Assembly (NCBI GenBank): GCA_036346255.1
Contig: CM070633.1
Span: 18,848,001-18,912,000 of the forward strand
Reading direction: 5' to 3'
Source of the DNA: Ampelocalamus luodianensis
Taxonomy: Eukaryota > Streptophyta > Magnoliopsida > Poales > Poaceae
Length of the DNA stretch: 64,000 bases
Both the position numbers and the translations under genes were made by a program. The notes under the pieces are model-generated. The model ran no database searches. It was not told the origin of the DNA and worked only from the letters and a program-made list of their open reading frames with translations. Shown one piece after another: positions 45,545 through 58,973 of this stretch; the stretch's first letter is position 1, and every line of letters starts with the position of its first letter.

Positions 45545-47931
45545 CGTAGCACCCGGCTATCAGGAAGCCAAGATGTCACCTAAAACATCTAACATACATC
45601 CATAATGCGGAAGAATTTGAAACAAGTATATCAACTAAAGACAGATTAAGTTAAGCAGGATATGATGAAGGTATCCTTCCGTCACCTTTTAAGTTATTTA
45701 ATTCCGATCATCAATAAAGAAGGTTCACACGATAATAAATCAACATCCATGTGGAGAAGGTATCCTTCCTTCACCAATTATAATTTAATTATTACAGTTC
45801 ATCATCAACGAATGTAAGATAAAACTAAATTTAATCTTGAACATGAATAGGATGATGTGAGCAGTAGTGCGTGTCTACTCCCTCCCAAGTGAGCCAACAT
45901 CGGGGTTACCTAAAATAAACAAACAACGCAAGAGTGAGTCCATGACTCAAGTAAATCTGAAAAAGAAAGAACACATATACAAACAGGACATCACCATTTA
46001 AGAATGCGAACCTTGCATCGAGTGAACACTTATGAAAACATGAAATGAATGAATGTAATCAGGATGGACTGCACACATGCATATACCGGTATAGTGAGTG
46101 ACACACCCGTCGGTGTTCACTTAAGCCCGCACCTTAACAAAAGTGCGGGGATCCAAGTCCTATATGAAGAACGTTTCATATAGGTGTCCAAAGCTGCCCA
46201 TCTTGGAATTGATGGGTCTTACGTGCCCATCTTTGGAATTGATGGGTCTTTCAATCCACTCCGTGGGCAGGACATGACAATGTCCAAAATTGCCCACGTT
46301 GGAATGGTGGGACTTACAATCCACTCCGTGGACATAACATGAATAAAAGGATGCATGATATGAACATGAACAGTGATAATACCATCTCTCAGTATATACT
46401 CCACATAATGAAAGAACATAACCAATTCAGCATCTCGGGTAACACAATATGTCACACTATATTCATGAAAACATTCACAATCATAACACTCAAAAGCAAC
46501 AAAGTACTTGCCTTCCGCGTTGCGACGCGTTAGCAGGCAACGATGGCGCTCCCAAACCGGTAGCCTCGTGGCTCTTGACAATTAAATAACCGAAATAAGA
46601 ACAACATAGAATCCAACCCGAATTAATAGTCTACAATACCCCCCTTGAACTCCCAAGGAATCACCATAAAACCTAATCTGAAAAACAGGCTGCAACCCAA
46701 AAACGTGTCGGGACAGCAGCACGAAAATGACAGTAGTTAATGACGTGGGACTCGAAATGAGATGAGTCCAGATCCTACCTCATCTTAACGAACATATCTA
46801 TAACATTCAAGTTGATGAGATTTCTCAATTCGGCCAATAAACTTCTCTAATAAAGAAAACAAAACAGCAGCACAGCTTCTGTCTGAACAAACAGGACAGC
46901 AATACTAAAACAACCATAACTTTTAATCTACAACTCCGAATTGAGCGTTCTTTAACAATTTGAAAATTTTATGAAATTACCTACAATAAACTAGTTGGCA
47001 CAACATTCAAATTTTGCCTTTAACAAAAAGTGGCACACGGGTCAAAACTAAAGATAGAAACTGACATACAATCTGGACAGACTGACATACAATCTGGACA
47101 GTCACAAAGAAAAGTGCATAACTTTTGATCTATAACTCCAAATGAAGTGTTCTTTATCAATCCTGAAAGCTAGTGATATCACCTTCAAAATTTGTTATGG
47201 GCAAGACCTCTGAATCACCCTCTAACTAGGCCATAAATCAACCTATACAGAGACTGCTAATTCTCGTCAGGATTCTGGACAGCAGATAGTAAATCTATCA
47301 TAACTTTTGACTCGAAAGTCGGAATTCAGTGTTCTTGGCGGCCACCGAAAGCTAAGATCAATATCTACAAAACTCTAGGAGATGGACAACCCAAATTCGG
47401 CCTCTAAGATCACGAAACAGGCCACACAACATTCAGGACAGAACTGAAATTCTAACGGGAGCAATTCAATCCAATCAAACTAATCGAATTCGCATCTGAA
47501 ACAACCTAAACAGCGAGGTAAATCGATCATTACCCTTGTAGAACCATCGGAGATCGCTGATCAAATCCCACGAAGAAATTCTCCTTCAATCCTCTCTTCC
47601 TTCCTCTTCTTCTTCTTCCCACGGTCGCCACAAGCAGCAGGAAAGATGGCGCCGGGAGAGGAGGAGCAGCAAGCGGCGAGGCACTGAGCACGCGCATCAG
47701 AGCATCGGGCTACTGTAGCACGGCGGCTACTGTAGCAAATGGGGCTAGGGTTTGGTCCCCTCCTCCCCTTGCCTTCTAATGGGCTGCCGCCCACTCATGG
47801 GCCTTGGGCCACTATGGTGGCTCCTCTTCTCGAATATGGGTTGGCGGCCCATACTTCTCCTAAAATTCTGAATTTTAACTTATTTCCTCTCTAATCTTAC
47901 AGCATTCGATATCGAATAATCGGGTATTACA
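45545..47931 (-). repeat. E3 5' LTR (2,387 bp)
   Basis: Second E3 LTR; its sense-strand start abuts the right CCTTG duplication. Telobox on the sense strand at 47745-47753. It differs from the other LTR mainly by short losses. Confidence 0.93.
46081..46332 (-). other. LTR hairpin cluster, E3 right copy
   Basis: H1 to H5, GACAT/ATGTC and H7 as in the left copy. The two TCCAC/GTGGA stems have lost one C from their loops (TCCACTCCGTGG). Confidence 0.82.
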
Positions 47932-48773
47932 CCTTGATTCACACGTCAAAGGAAACGTGTGGTATATCAGGCGATCATCTCTTGTGGGTCAAGCTGTACA
48001 ACCTCTGCAGAGTGTTAAAAACTATTCGAATAGCCGTGCCCACGGTCAAGGACGAGCAAGGTGCGTTTTCACATGGTAGATTTTGGTTTTGTTTTTAAAA
48101 GAGTAATTTTGGGAACCGGGAGCAGTTGGGACTCTTGGGTAGTTTCTGGCAACTAGAGCCAGTTGGGCAGCTAGAGCCCTATTCTGAAAACCTTGGCAGC
48201 TAGAGCCTTTATGCTAGTGGTTTGTAGCTAGAACCTCCACTAGTAATACAATTAATTTATTTATTGAAACTGCGTTTGTCAAATGTGCTTTATGAAAATT
48301 GTTTTGAACTTAAAAATTTGCTTTGTGCAAAAGAACCATATAAGCCTCATTTGTCAAAGCTATGCATATGCATGTTTCCCAAGACTCGCGGAGTACTTTA
48401 TGTACTCACATGCTACACTCATAAATAAATCTCAGAAGCCTTCATCAACATGGAGGACTACGACTACTTCGCTTGTGGCTTTGACGAAGGACACCCGGAG
48501 TACTAGGTTGCGCTCCCCAGTCGAATGCCGGTGGGCACTTCGATGGGCCACCACTCGGAGTTTAATTATTTTTGTTTCTGCTGCTGTAAGACTCAAGGTC
48601 TTCCGACCTCTTTTGTAATAAGTGGCCATAAGGCCGGTACTCAGTTATTTATTATTGTTATTCGTGATTCAAGTTTGTTATCAACAATGTTTCAACTGTG
48701 TGCACTAGCTACTGATCATGGGACTGGTGCGAAAATACACAAAGGGCTCGGATTCAGAAATCCGGTCCCGACA
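47932..48773 (+). repeat. Element T 3' LTR, second part
   Basis: Resumes the T LTR with the CCTTG duplication and runs to CCCGACA, followed by the TSD AAAAT. It aligns with 30096-30937 of the 5' LTR almost base for base. Confidence 0.93.
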
Positions 48774-49981
48774 AAAATATAATTAAAGATTTAATAACAT
48801 CATCTCCTGTATAACAGGGTTTCACAAGATACTACCTCAACATTCATCTAATCTGATATACATACATCAATCTAGCAATTATGTATGATCATCAAGTAGC
48901 CAGTTTATGAAAATTTATAGATTAATATCCTCTAAGGCAATGTTCAAACACATCCTTAACATAACAATCACTAATGGGTAGATTAATCCATTGGGACACT
49001 TTCCACAATCTTAATCATCAGACCAAATCATTAATATCTCACACTTCTTAATAAATATTGGATTCCTAGTATGTAGAGTCATACCATTAAACAAGTTCAT
49101 CATACAATTATTCTATCACAACAACAATTTAATCACATTTACTACCAAGGATCTTGGTTAAGACCGATTATGCACCACGCTATAGACCCAGCTTAATGAC
49201 TTATACATTGCCCATTATCTACCATACTTGCAACCTCCCACTTAACACAACAAAACGTTATAAAAGAGTTTTGACACTTTCTTTCTCAAAGAAGAAGTAC
49301 CAAACTTCAACACTCCAACTACTACAAAAGAAATACGTAGAGTCAAAGCTTTCGCTTGCTAAAGAACTCGCAAAAGATAGTTCACATTATCGAAAGTACT
49401 AAGCGAATAAGCTAATCATTTTTTTTCCAACAAGGAAGGCAAACCTTCACAATAAAATATCAACCTTACGAATCAACAACGTTAACAAGTAGCAACTCTC
49501 GTCAGTCAGAAGAACAAATCATCACTTTATGGAACTAATAAAACCAAGGGAAAAATGTCCAACTGCATTGTAACTACTAACCCAAGAAAAAATTAATAAA
49601 CCTCCCGTGGTTTATCAGAAAATCCTCATACAACCTAAGGAAGATAATAAGCTTCCCAAAGAAATCCATTCTCAACACCTAGAATTAGTTTTCCCCACGT
49701 AAGCACTCTACTATTCTCACACCCCAACCGGCAGTACAGCCTGGCCATGCCCATGGCCACAACCAAACTCTAACTCTCAACATCGATTATCCCCACATAA
49801 CAATTATATAATCAATTAATAAGCAATCATACTCAATTCATATTAGCAATCGTCAATACGATATAACAGAAACGTAAATGCAATGATTTGCCTATTCCCA
49901 TACTACTGTGCACCAGTGTGTCAAATTTAAGTTGATTAGCCATTAGCAAATTTTTTATTAATCTATTTGCCACGGACCTAA
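48774..49981 (-). mobile_element. E0 internal region, middle piece
   Basis: Continues E0 after T and matches the E3 internal region from about 44415 to the leader (CTACTGTGCACCAGTGTGTC near 49903, CCACGGACCTAA at 49970-49981). E4 is inserted inside the leader, 24 bases before the E0 LTR. Non-coding. Confidence 0.83.
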
Positions 49982-52442
49982 TGTAACACCCTGGCTATCT
50001 AGAAGCCAAAATGTTACCTAAAGGATCTAACTTTCAACCATAAGCAAAGGAATTGAGACAACAGTCCATGATATAACAAAAGGACAGAAGATCACTCTAA
50101 TTTCATAAAAGCAACATAAAGTCTGATCCTACGTAAACCAAGTACCACAACGGAAATAAACATCCATAACCAGTAGAGGGACATCATCCACATGCCACCT
50201 CAAATATTACAATTTATCTCTAAACAAATGAAGAAATTCAACCAAGTTCTATTATTGAAACTGGATCATGGTGTTGTGTGTTTAGTGCATGTCTACTCCC
50301 TCCCAAACGAGTCATCATCAACGGTCACCTAAAACAAAGCAACAAAACAAGGGTGAGTCCGAGACTCAGCAAGTACAGCGAATAAACAAACATATTTCAC
50401 ATAGAAACATGACATTAAAGGATTATCTGAAAGAATGTCTTGAAATACATGGATGCCATGAACTGGTTGGATCGCACCGACGCTATATCGCAGATAGCTG
50501 GTGACACACCCGTCGGTGTTCACCTAAGCCCGTATTTATCGAAATACGGGGATCCAAAATACCGTATGAAGAACGTTTCATACGGGTGTCCAAACTGCCC
50601 ACATTGGAATGGTGGGACTTCACTTGCCCATACCGAATTGATGGGACTTTAGACTCCACTCGTGGAGCTCCACTCCGTGGACGGAACATGAACATGGATG
50701 CATGAATAAATCTATGAACAATGACTAACAATATTTCCACACATATGAAAGAGCATACGCAAAGAACATAAACATCGGAACCTCTTGAATATTATAATCT
50801 CCACTCTCGTGGATATTCCACTCCCGTGGAAGGCACATGAACATTGAAGCTTCTCACATAACAAACGAAACACAAAACTAATCATCGAGCATCCAGTGAA
50901 ACAGATCACACAAAAGTCATTGTACTTGCCTTTTAACGATGCGGTGCGCTGGGAGGCAACGAAGAGGCCGCTTGCCTTGGCGCCTCACCCCCTACACCAA
51001 AGTTACTCAATAAGAACCAAGTCATCATGTCACTACTCGCATCGCCCTTAACTCATACCCCAACCCCAACACTTAAATGTAACTGCTGCTTGAAATAACC
51101 ACACTCTAGCAGAAAGCCCTACTCGGACAGCAGTAGTAAAAGTAACACAACTTTTGCTCTAAAACTCTAAAAGGGGTGTTCTCAGGTTTTTTTTGAAAGG
51201 TAATGAGGTTATCTACAACAACCTAGTTGGTGGAAATCCCGAATTTTATATGTATCAATCTCCAAAAGACCAACAAACACTTCCTGTCAGAATTACCGGC
51301 AAATTCTGGACAGCAGCACGGTAAACGCCATAACTTCTAATTGGATAAACCAAACTTTACGTTCTTTATCAATATCAAAAGGTAAGACCACGACATACAA
51401 TAACCTAGTTGGGTGAAGGTCCTAAATTTGCCATTAACTTGAACAAATATTAAAACACAATTCAATAACTCATTCACGTCAGGGTTCTGGACAGCCACTT
51501 TAAAATGTGCATAACTTTTGTTCTAGAAATTCAAATGGGGTGTTCTTTACCAATCCTGAAAGCTAGTGAAATCACGTACAAAAGTCGTTATGGGCAAGAC
51601 TTCTGATTCATCTTCTATCTAAATTATAATTTAACATTTATAGAGACTGCTAATCCTCGTCAGAATCCTGGACAGCAGAAACTAAAACGACCATAACTTT
51701 TAACTCGTACATCGGAATCTGGTGTTCTTGGTGGCCACCGAAAGCTAAGAACAATACCTACATAACTCTAGCAGATGGACAACTCAAATTCGGCCTCTAA
51801 GAATGCGAAACAGACCACGCAACATTCTGGACAGATAGCGATCTACAGGCAGATTGACGATAGTTCTAATAAACGAATTCGTAAACGCATCTAATACCAA
51901 TTAAACAATGATGAAACCTCTTCGTTACCCTTGAAGAATCGTAGGAAGATGAAGAACTTTCCCCGTGAAGATGATCTCCTCCTCCTTCCTTCGCGTGACC
52001 GGGCAGCACCAAGGTTGATCCTCGCCGGCAGCAAAAGGTCTCACCGGAGGAGGGAACAATGGTTGAGAGAGGAGGTGCTACAGTACTATCCGCTACTGAT
52101 GCGGCGGCGCTACAAGATCGCATGCTACAAGAAACATGATTAGGTTAGAAGGGGAGGGTGGCATCGCCCTTTGGCCGGCCACCTATAAGGCCCACTTGGG
52201 CCAAGGCCCAGGCCCAAGTTGTCGGGGTTTTGCTTAAACCCCCCCCTCTTTTCTTTCTAAAACATATTACATTTAGCTCCCTCTGTTTTCTTGATTTGAT
52301 GCTTTTCTAAAGAAACCTTCCCCCCGATTAAATTAATCTCTACCGATTAAATTATTCTATCTCGATTAATTGCTTCTCTCGCTTTCGGAGTATTACATTC
52401 TCTCCTGGTTACATCCTTTCGAATATATTTTAGGGTATTACA
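49982..52442 (-). repeat. E4 3' LTR (2,461 bp)
   Basis: Plus strand starts TGTAACACCCTGG and ends GGGTATTACA. Pair of 56505-58949. CATAACTTTT-type units are present (near 51508 and 51690). The sense start is T-rich and then GC-rich with a CTTATAGG box near 52180. Confidence 0.92.
50484..50831 (-). other. LTR hairpin cluster, E4 left copy
   Basis: H1 GGTGA/TCACC (50500-50524); H2 CCCGTATTT-ATCG-AAATACGGG (50529-50550); H3 CCGTATGAA/TTCATACGG (50562-50585). Then CCCAC/GTGGG and CCCAT/ATGGG stems, and TTCCAC-TCCC-GTGGAA at 50816-50831 about 130 bases beyond the main cluster. H1 differs from the other families by a paired A-T to G-C change. Confidence 0.83.
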
Positions 52443-55400
52443 TTCTACCCCCCTTAAACAGAATTCGACCCCGAATTCTACCATCATCCGCTCAAAACAA
52501 CAACAACCATAATCAAAACCAATAACCAACAAGATGTACCCGACGTGAACATATCACCCACACGTATACCCATGTCTATACCTCAACACTCTCTCTGACC
52601 TTCCCAGGTACTCACTCAACACCAGAACATACATAACGTTACGTACTCCACGCACGGACTCGAGACAGTCCTGGCGATACGCCAACTAGCGAGAACAAGC
52701 CAAAGTATCTTGGGTTAAACTTCCCAAAGATACCGAACCACACGACATACACACAGAACACGAAACCATCGTTCCACCTTTCAAATGAACTCTTCACTGA
52801 AGCAAGGATCACCTCCTTTAACCAGAAACACACCACAAAACTCTCTTTGAGCAAACTCTTGTACTAACAAAATCCATCTGAAAATGAAAGACTCACATCG
52901 CAACTATGCGTTACCCGCTCGGTATTGAAGAGTCAAATCCGAAATATGAATTTCATCACATAAACCATTTCCATTTTCCAAGTGGCGGTTTGCGAATAAG
53001 CGCCACGAAATCCAAATAAGAAATCACTCAAAGCCCAAATCCAATATTCCTTTATTCCATCCGAATCGAAAGAATCACACACGCCAACGTAAATGCCGAG
53101 CTCGACTTACGATAAACAATGGTCAACACCACGTAACTCAAACGAGAATCAGAAAGCGATTCACTTCTTGCGAAGCACCAATTTAACAATTTCTCTTTTA
53201 GGACCAAAAATCTCCTTCAAACTTTGGTATTCCAAATCATCGCACAACACACTAACTTATTACTCTTAACTTGGCGATCTCAACGCCAAACCCAAATCGA
53301 AACACCTTGTCTACACCTTTGGAGAGGGACTCTGATGATTTCACAAAACATTCTCTAATCAATTTCCTTTACTGACAGAATTCATTTGACAGATGGCACT
53401 CAGAAAGTATCCCCAAATTAGATCTCTCACACAATCATATCACCTCAACCCTTTGAGAACAAACAACTCAGAATTCACATCACACACTCTCATGTACTAC
53501 ATCAGATGAGTGTTATCAACGATCATCCCGCTATTCGCAATCCACCCTTATTCTACTTTCTCTACACATAATCTTTGGGCGACTCAAAAGTCTAGCATAA
53601 CAATGCAAAGCCCACATTTAACCTCCAAGACTCTTGCAAACGAACTTCTCATATTAAAGATAGGGAAATCCTCAGATTAAATGCCTAAAATTCCACAATT
53701 CCAACAACTCACTCATTAACATCATCATGAAAAAAAAATATTCCCTTGACCCGTTTACCTCTACAAAGTTTATAACTCTCAGAAGGTTACTCATTAAATC
53801 CAAATCATTCTTGACATTAACTCAACATTTTCCATTATCCCATTAATTGACATGACGATTCAATTACTTTGTATTCCCACTCTTATTAAACCACATCATC
53901 AAGAATAACCTTCACAACCTCGTAATACTACCAAATTGCTATACTCTATAAAAATTGATCACGATTTCCATACTTTCGATAATTCTAATGTTCTACCCGA
54001 AGTGAACAAAAGATCTTGGATCACAATCACTATAAGTTCTACTAGTTGTAACAATGCAATCAGTTTAACTTCCAAAGACAATCTTCTATTGAGATAAACT
54101 TCTCTCAAAGAACTATATTACGAAATTATTTCATCCTCCAATGCTCATCGAATAACATACAACCCAAAGTTTCACAACTACAATTAATAAACACTTTGAA
54201 AGACCCTTGTGAAACGAATCGATGAATCATTTCTTAGAAGAAAAATAAATGAAAATAATTTTCACCACATAGAAACATTTACCACTCGCAGTGAACAGAG
54301 GACCAAGGAAAATAGTCACTTAGGCAAAGTACTCGGAAAACATAAGGGAAAGTCAACAGTCGAGGGCTCAAGCCCTGCTGAAAGCAAATACCAAACCACA
54401 AATGAGAAGAAGGTACTACCCTTTGAAATTTGATAAACCTTATGGAACAACTACATAAGGTTCTAGCATATTCAAATAAATTGCAAGATGCGAAACATGA
54501 CTTAAATCTCAAATACTTATACTTCACTCCTTTTAACAAGGGAAGACATTTTCTGTGATTACTACATCATTTTGTCAGCTTAAACAAGATACACTCTTAA
54601 AACCCAAATCACAGGAACCACTTAAGAACCAATAAGATCTTTCAACATGTTACCTTGCTCGAAACAAACTCAATCACCCCCTAACTCAAGAGGTCCAAAT
54701 GATCACAACCGCAGAACTCGAAACACTTTTACTAAATCAAAATTACGAAAGACGATCAAATTACTTTATTTCTAAAAGAATCATGACCACACACACAAGC
54801 CATAATCTCTTACAGATAATCTCACTAACATCAAGAATAATACACTCTAAACACGAATTTTTATCAACAACTATTCCATTAGAAAGCCCCAAAGTTTCAC
54901 CAAATTGTTTCATTCTACCTTCTCAACTCATCGTCAAAACGAAAGTATACCAAAACCACACAACCTCACTACACAATTGAAAAGGTCCTACCAAAACCCT
55001 TTTCATCAAGGACACATTATCATCCGATGATTTCACAATCAGGTGGGCATAAGCCCCTATTATATCATATCAGTTCAACTTCTAGTGATGCTCAATATCA
55101 AACTTCAACACACAATAGTTATACTCCAACCATTGTTGTTAACAACTGGCCTCATTATGAATCTAGTTGCTACCTAAAAAAACACTAAAACTGCAAAAAT
55201 CGAAATCTTCTATCGATAAAAAAAAAGTCTTAACAACACTATAACCAAATTCATCGGGTCATTCTATATAAAAGAATTATATAGAACTCCTCCCATAAAT
55301 TCTAGATCCACCGACATTCAATCCCTTCAACCAGTTGTACACAATTCCAATAATTAATCATACTAGGGAATATGTAAATCTAGCATTTCCTCTTGTTTCT

Positions 55401-56504
55401 CCTTTCACACATTTAAATTAATCCTTTGGAACCAAAGAAGCCAACAGTTCAGAATCCTAAATAATTTTAATGACCAGACTAATTCATCAATGTTCCATAC
55501 TTTTAATATCTCTTTTGACTCCAAATAGGTATAAACATACTCTCAGTCACTACTCATACATACAGTTCATCAAGAACTAGCAAAAGACAACATCAACTTA
55601 ATCAATTTCACTTCCAAGGTTACTAATTAATATTAATTATGCATCATATCAATGACTCCACTTGATATCCATACCATATCAAGTTATTTGATTAAACTCT
55701 TTGACTTATCCATAACAAGGCATCACAATAGGTTTTTAACAATTTTTCATCAGAAAATGGATGCATTAAACTTCAACACTCAGAATAATCCAAAAGAAAT
55801 ACATAGAGTTAAAGCTTTCTCCTGTTAACAAACTTGCAACATAAAACTTTCAGTATCCAAAATACCAAGCTTAATAAATGATACATATTCTCTAACAAGA
55901 AGGCGTAACTCCCAAGAAAAGATAAATTTCGCGATAACTAATGTTTCAAGAAACAACATTAGACCAAGAGTCGAGAACAAGTAGTCGATATAATGAATCA
56001 AGAAAGATCAATGGAAACTCTTCGAAATGTAAAACACTAACTCGTAAAACTTCATCAACCGCAACTAACACCAAAGCGCCACAATCGTAATCAAGGAAGA
56101 GAATAATATTTTCTAAAGAAACTCACCCTCAACACCCAACTATGGTATTCAGGGTAGATACTACCCTATTCTGTTACCACGAACGGTGGTGTAATCTGAC
56201 AAACCTAGGGCCACCATTATGACCTCAACCTTTCAACGTCACCTATAGCCAATAATCAATATGAATATAGAATATCATCTCATAACAATCACACAATAAA
56301 TTCATTGGTATAGAGGATCATATCATATCATAGATTAACAACAAGAAAGATACTACAGAAGCAATTCAACAATTGCTCAACAAATGAAACAAAACAATAG
56401 ATAATGCGGAAGCAATGTAATTCCCAACCCCACCTATTGTGCACAGTGTGTCAATTTAATATTTTTCTATTAACCATGGACCTAAACCCCGCTCTGATAC
56501 CAAC
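52443..56504 (-). mobile_element. E4 internal non-coding region with polypurine tract and PBS
   Basis: Begins with a polypurine tract (sense AAGGGGGGTAGAA) and ends with the leader, including TGTGCACA (56438-56445), and the PBS (56491-56502). Between them is A-rich DNA (plus strand) aligning with E1, E2 and E3. I saw no integrase remnant as clear as in E2 or E3. Confidence 0.83.
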
Positions 56505-58949
56505 TGTAACACCCTGGCTATCTAGAAGCCAAAATGTTACCTAAAGGATCTAACTTTCAAACATAAGCAAAAGAATTGAGACAACAGTCCATGATATAAC
56601 AAAAGGACGGAAGATCACTCTAATATCATAAAAGCACCATAAAGTCTGGTCCTACGTAAACCAAGTACCACAACGGAAATAAACATCCATAACCAGTAGA
56701 GGGACATCATCCACATGCCACCTCAAATATTACAATTTATCTCTAAACAAATGAAGAAATTCAACCAAGTTCTATTATTGAAACTGGATCATGGTGTTGT
56801 GTGTTTAGTGCATGTTTACTCCCTCCCAAACGAGTCATCATCAACGGTCACCTAAAACAAAGCAACAAAACAAGGGTGAGTCCGAGACTCAGCAAGTACA
56901 ATAATAAACAAACATATTTCACATAGAAACATGACATTAAAGGATTATCTCAAAGAATGTCTTGAAATACATGGATGCCATGAACTGGTTGGATGCACTC
57001 ACGCTTATATCGGTATATTGGTGACACACCCGTCGGTGTTCACCTAAGCCCATATTTATCGAAATAAGGGGATCCAAAATACCGTATGAAGAACGTTTCA
57101 TACGGGTGTCCAAACTGCCCACATTGGAATGGTGGGACTTCACTTGCCCATACTGCAATTGATGGGACTTTAGACTCCACTCCCGTGGAGCTCCACTCCC
57201 GTAGACGGAATATGAACATGGATGCATGAATAAATCTATGAACAATGACTAACAATATTTCCACACATATGAAAGAGCATACGCAAAGAACATAAACATC
57301 GGAACCTCTTGAATATTATAATCTCCACTCCCGTGGATATTCCACTCCCGTGGAAGGCACATGAACATTGAAGCTTCTCACATAACAAACGAAACGCAAA
57401 ACTAATCATCGAGCATCCAGTGAAACAGATCACACAAAAGTCATTGTACTTGCCTTTTAACGATGCGGTGCGCTGGGAGGCAACGAAGAGGCCGCTTGCC
57501 TTGGCGCTCACCCCTACACCAAAGTTACTCAATAAGAACCAAGTCATCATGTCACTACTGCATCGCCCTTAACTCATACTCCAACCCCAACACTTAAATG
57601 TAATCACGCTTGAAATAACCACACTCTAGCGTAAAGCCCTACTCCGACAGCAGCAGTAAAAGTAACACAGCTTTTGCTCTAAAACTCTAAAAGGGTTGTT
57701 CTCAGGTTTGTTTGAAAGGTAATGAGGTTATCTACAACAACCTAGTTGGTGGAAATCCCGAATTTTATATGTATCAATCTCCAAAAGACCAACAAACACT
57801 TCCTGTCGAATTACCAAAGAAATTCTCGATAAAGCAGCACACGGTAAACGCCATAACATCTAATTGGATAAACCAAACTTTATGTTCTTTATCAATATCA
57901 AAAGGTAAGACCACGACATACAATAATCTAGTTGGGTGAAAGTCCTAAATTTGCCATTAACTTGAACAAATATTAAAACACAATTCATTAACTCATTCAC
58001 GTCAGGGTTCTCGACAGCGACTTTAAAACGTGCATAACTTTTGTTCTACAAATCCAAATGGGGTGTTCTTTACCAATCCTGAAAGCTAGTGAAATCACGT
58101 ACAAAAGTCGTTATGGGCAAGACTTCCGATTCATCTTCTATCTAAATTATAATTTAACATTTACAAAGACTGCTAATCCTCGTCAGAATCCTGGACAGTA
58201 GAAACTAAAACGACCATAACTTTTAACTCATACATCGGAATCTCGTGTTCTTGGTGGCCACCGAAAGCTAAGAACAATACCTACATAACTCTAGGAGATG
58301 GACAACTCAAATTCGGCCTCTAAGAATGCGAAACAGACCACGCAACATTCTGGACAGATAGCGATCTACCGGCAGATTGACGATAGTTCTAATAAACGAA
58401 TTCGTAAACGCATCTAATACCAATTAAACAACGATGAAACCTCTTCGTTACCCTTGAAGAATCGTAGGAAGACGAAGAACTTTCCCCGTGAAGATGATCT
58501 CCTCCTCCTTCCTTCGCGTGACCGGGCAGCACCAAGGTTGATCCTCGCCGCAAAGAAAAGGTCTCACCGGAGGAGGGAACAATGGTTGAGAGAGGAGGTG
58601 CTACAAGACTATCCGCTACAAGACGGCGGCGCTACAAGACGCACGCCACAAGAAACATGATTAGGTTAGGAAGGGGGATGGTGGCATCCCCCTTTGGCCG
58701 GCCACCTATAAGGCCCAGGCCCAAGTTGTCGGGGTTTTGCTTAAACCCCCCCCCTCTTTTCTTTCTAAAACATATTACGTTTAGCTCCCTCTCTTTTCTT
58801 GCTTTGATGCTTTTCTAAAGAAACCTTCCCCCGATTAAATTAATCTCTACCGATTAAATTATTCTATCTCTATTAATTGCTTCTCTCGCTTTCGGAGTAT
58901 TACATTCTCTCCTGGTTACATCCTTTTGAATATATTTTAGGGTATTACA
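56505..58949 (-). repeat. E4 5' LTR (2,445 bp)
   Basis: Pair of 49982-52442, ending at the right CCTAA duplication. Confidence 0.92.
57003..57355 (-). other. LTR hairpin cluster, E4 right copy
   Basis: H1 GGTGA/TCACC (57020-57044); H3 as in the left copy; CTCCAC-TCCC-GTGGAG (57175-57190); TCCAC-TCCC-GTGGA (57324-57337); TTCCAC-TCCC-GTGGAA (57340-57355). H2 is broken here: CCCATATTT faces AAATAAGGG, giving an A-A mismatch. Confidence 0.82.
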
Positions 58950-58973
58950 CCTAAAGCCCACTCTGATACCAAC
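58950..58973 (-). other. E0 leader end and primer-binding site
   Basis: After the E4 duplication the E0 leader resumes; the PBS at 58960-58971 has one mismatch (ACTCTGATACCA on the plus strand). Confidence 0.8.

Larger units (their letters stand above)
38930..47931 (-). mobile_element. E3, non-autonomous LTR retrotransposon (LARD-like) inside the T 3' LTR
   Basis: LTRs 38930-41314 and 45545-47931, internal 41315-45544 (4.2 kb) without gag or pol. TSD CCTTG at 38925-38929 and 47932-47936. On the plus strand both outer ends start CGTAGCACCC rather than TGTAACACCC. The PBS is at 45532-45542 with one base missing. It is in the same family as the solo LTR by its hairpin stems. It inserted after T was in place. 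Confidence 0.93.
27979..48773 (+). mobile_element. Element T, Tekay/Del-like Ty3/gypsy retrotransposon, interrupted by E3
   Basis: 5' LTR 27979-30937, PBS 30942-30953, coding region 31141-36787, polypurine tract 36786-36797, 3' LTR 36800-48773 split by E3. The TSD AAAAT is at 27974-27978 and 48774-48778. Order is extra ORF, gag, protease, RT, RNase H, integrase with a chromodomain-type tail. The C-terminal tail suggests the Tekay/Del clade of chromoviruses. Every coding block is broken, so this copy is defective. Without E3 the element is about 11.8 kb. Confidence 0.95.
49982..58949 (-). mobile_element. E4, non-autonomous LTR retrotransposon (LARD-like)
   Basis: LTRs 49982-52442 and 56505-58949, internal 52443-56504 (4.1 kb) without coding motifs. 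TSD CCTAA at 49977-49981 and 58950-58954. PBS at 56491-56502, polypurine tract at 52443-52455. Same layout as E2 and E3 but a distinct LTR family, with a longer hairpin cluster. Confidence 0.93.

Noticed and set aside
50640..50831. Regularly recurring TCCACTCCCGTGGA could suggest a CRISPR-like array
   Set aside because: Spacing is irregular, spacers are shared between copies, and the host is a plant; these are LTR hairpins.
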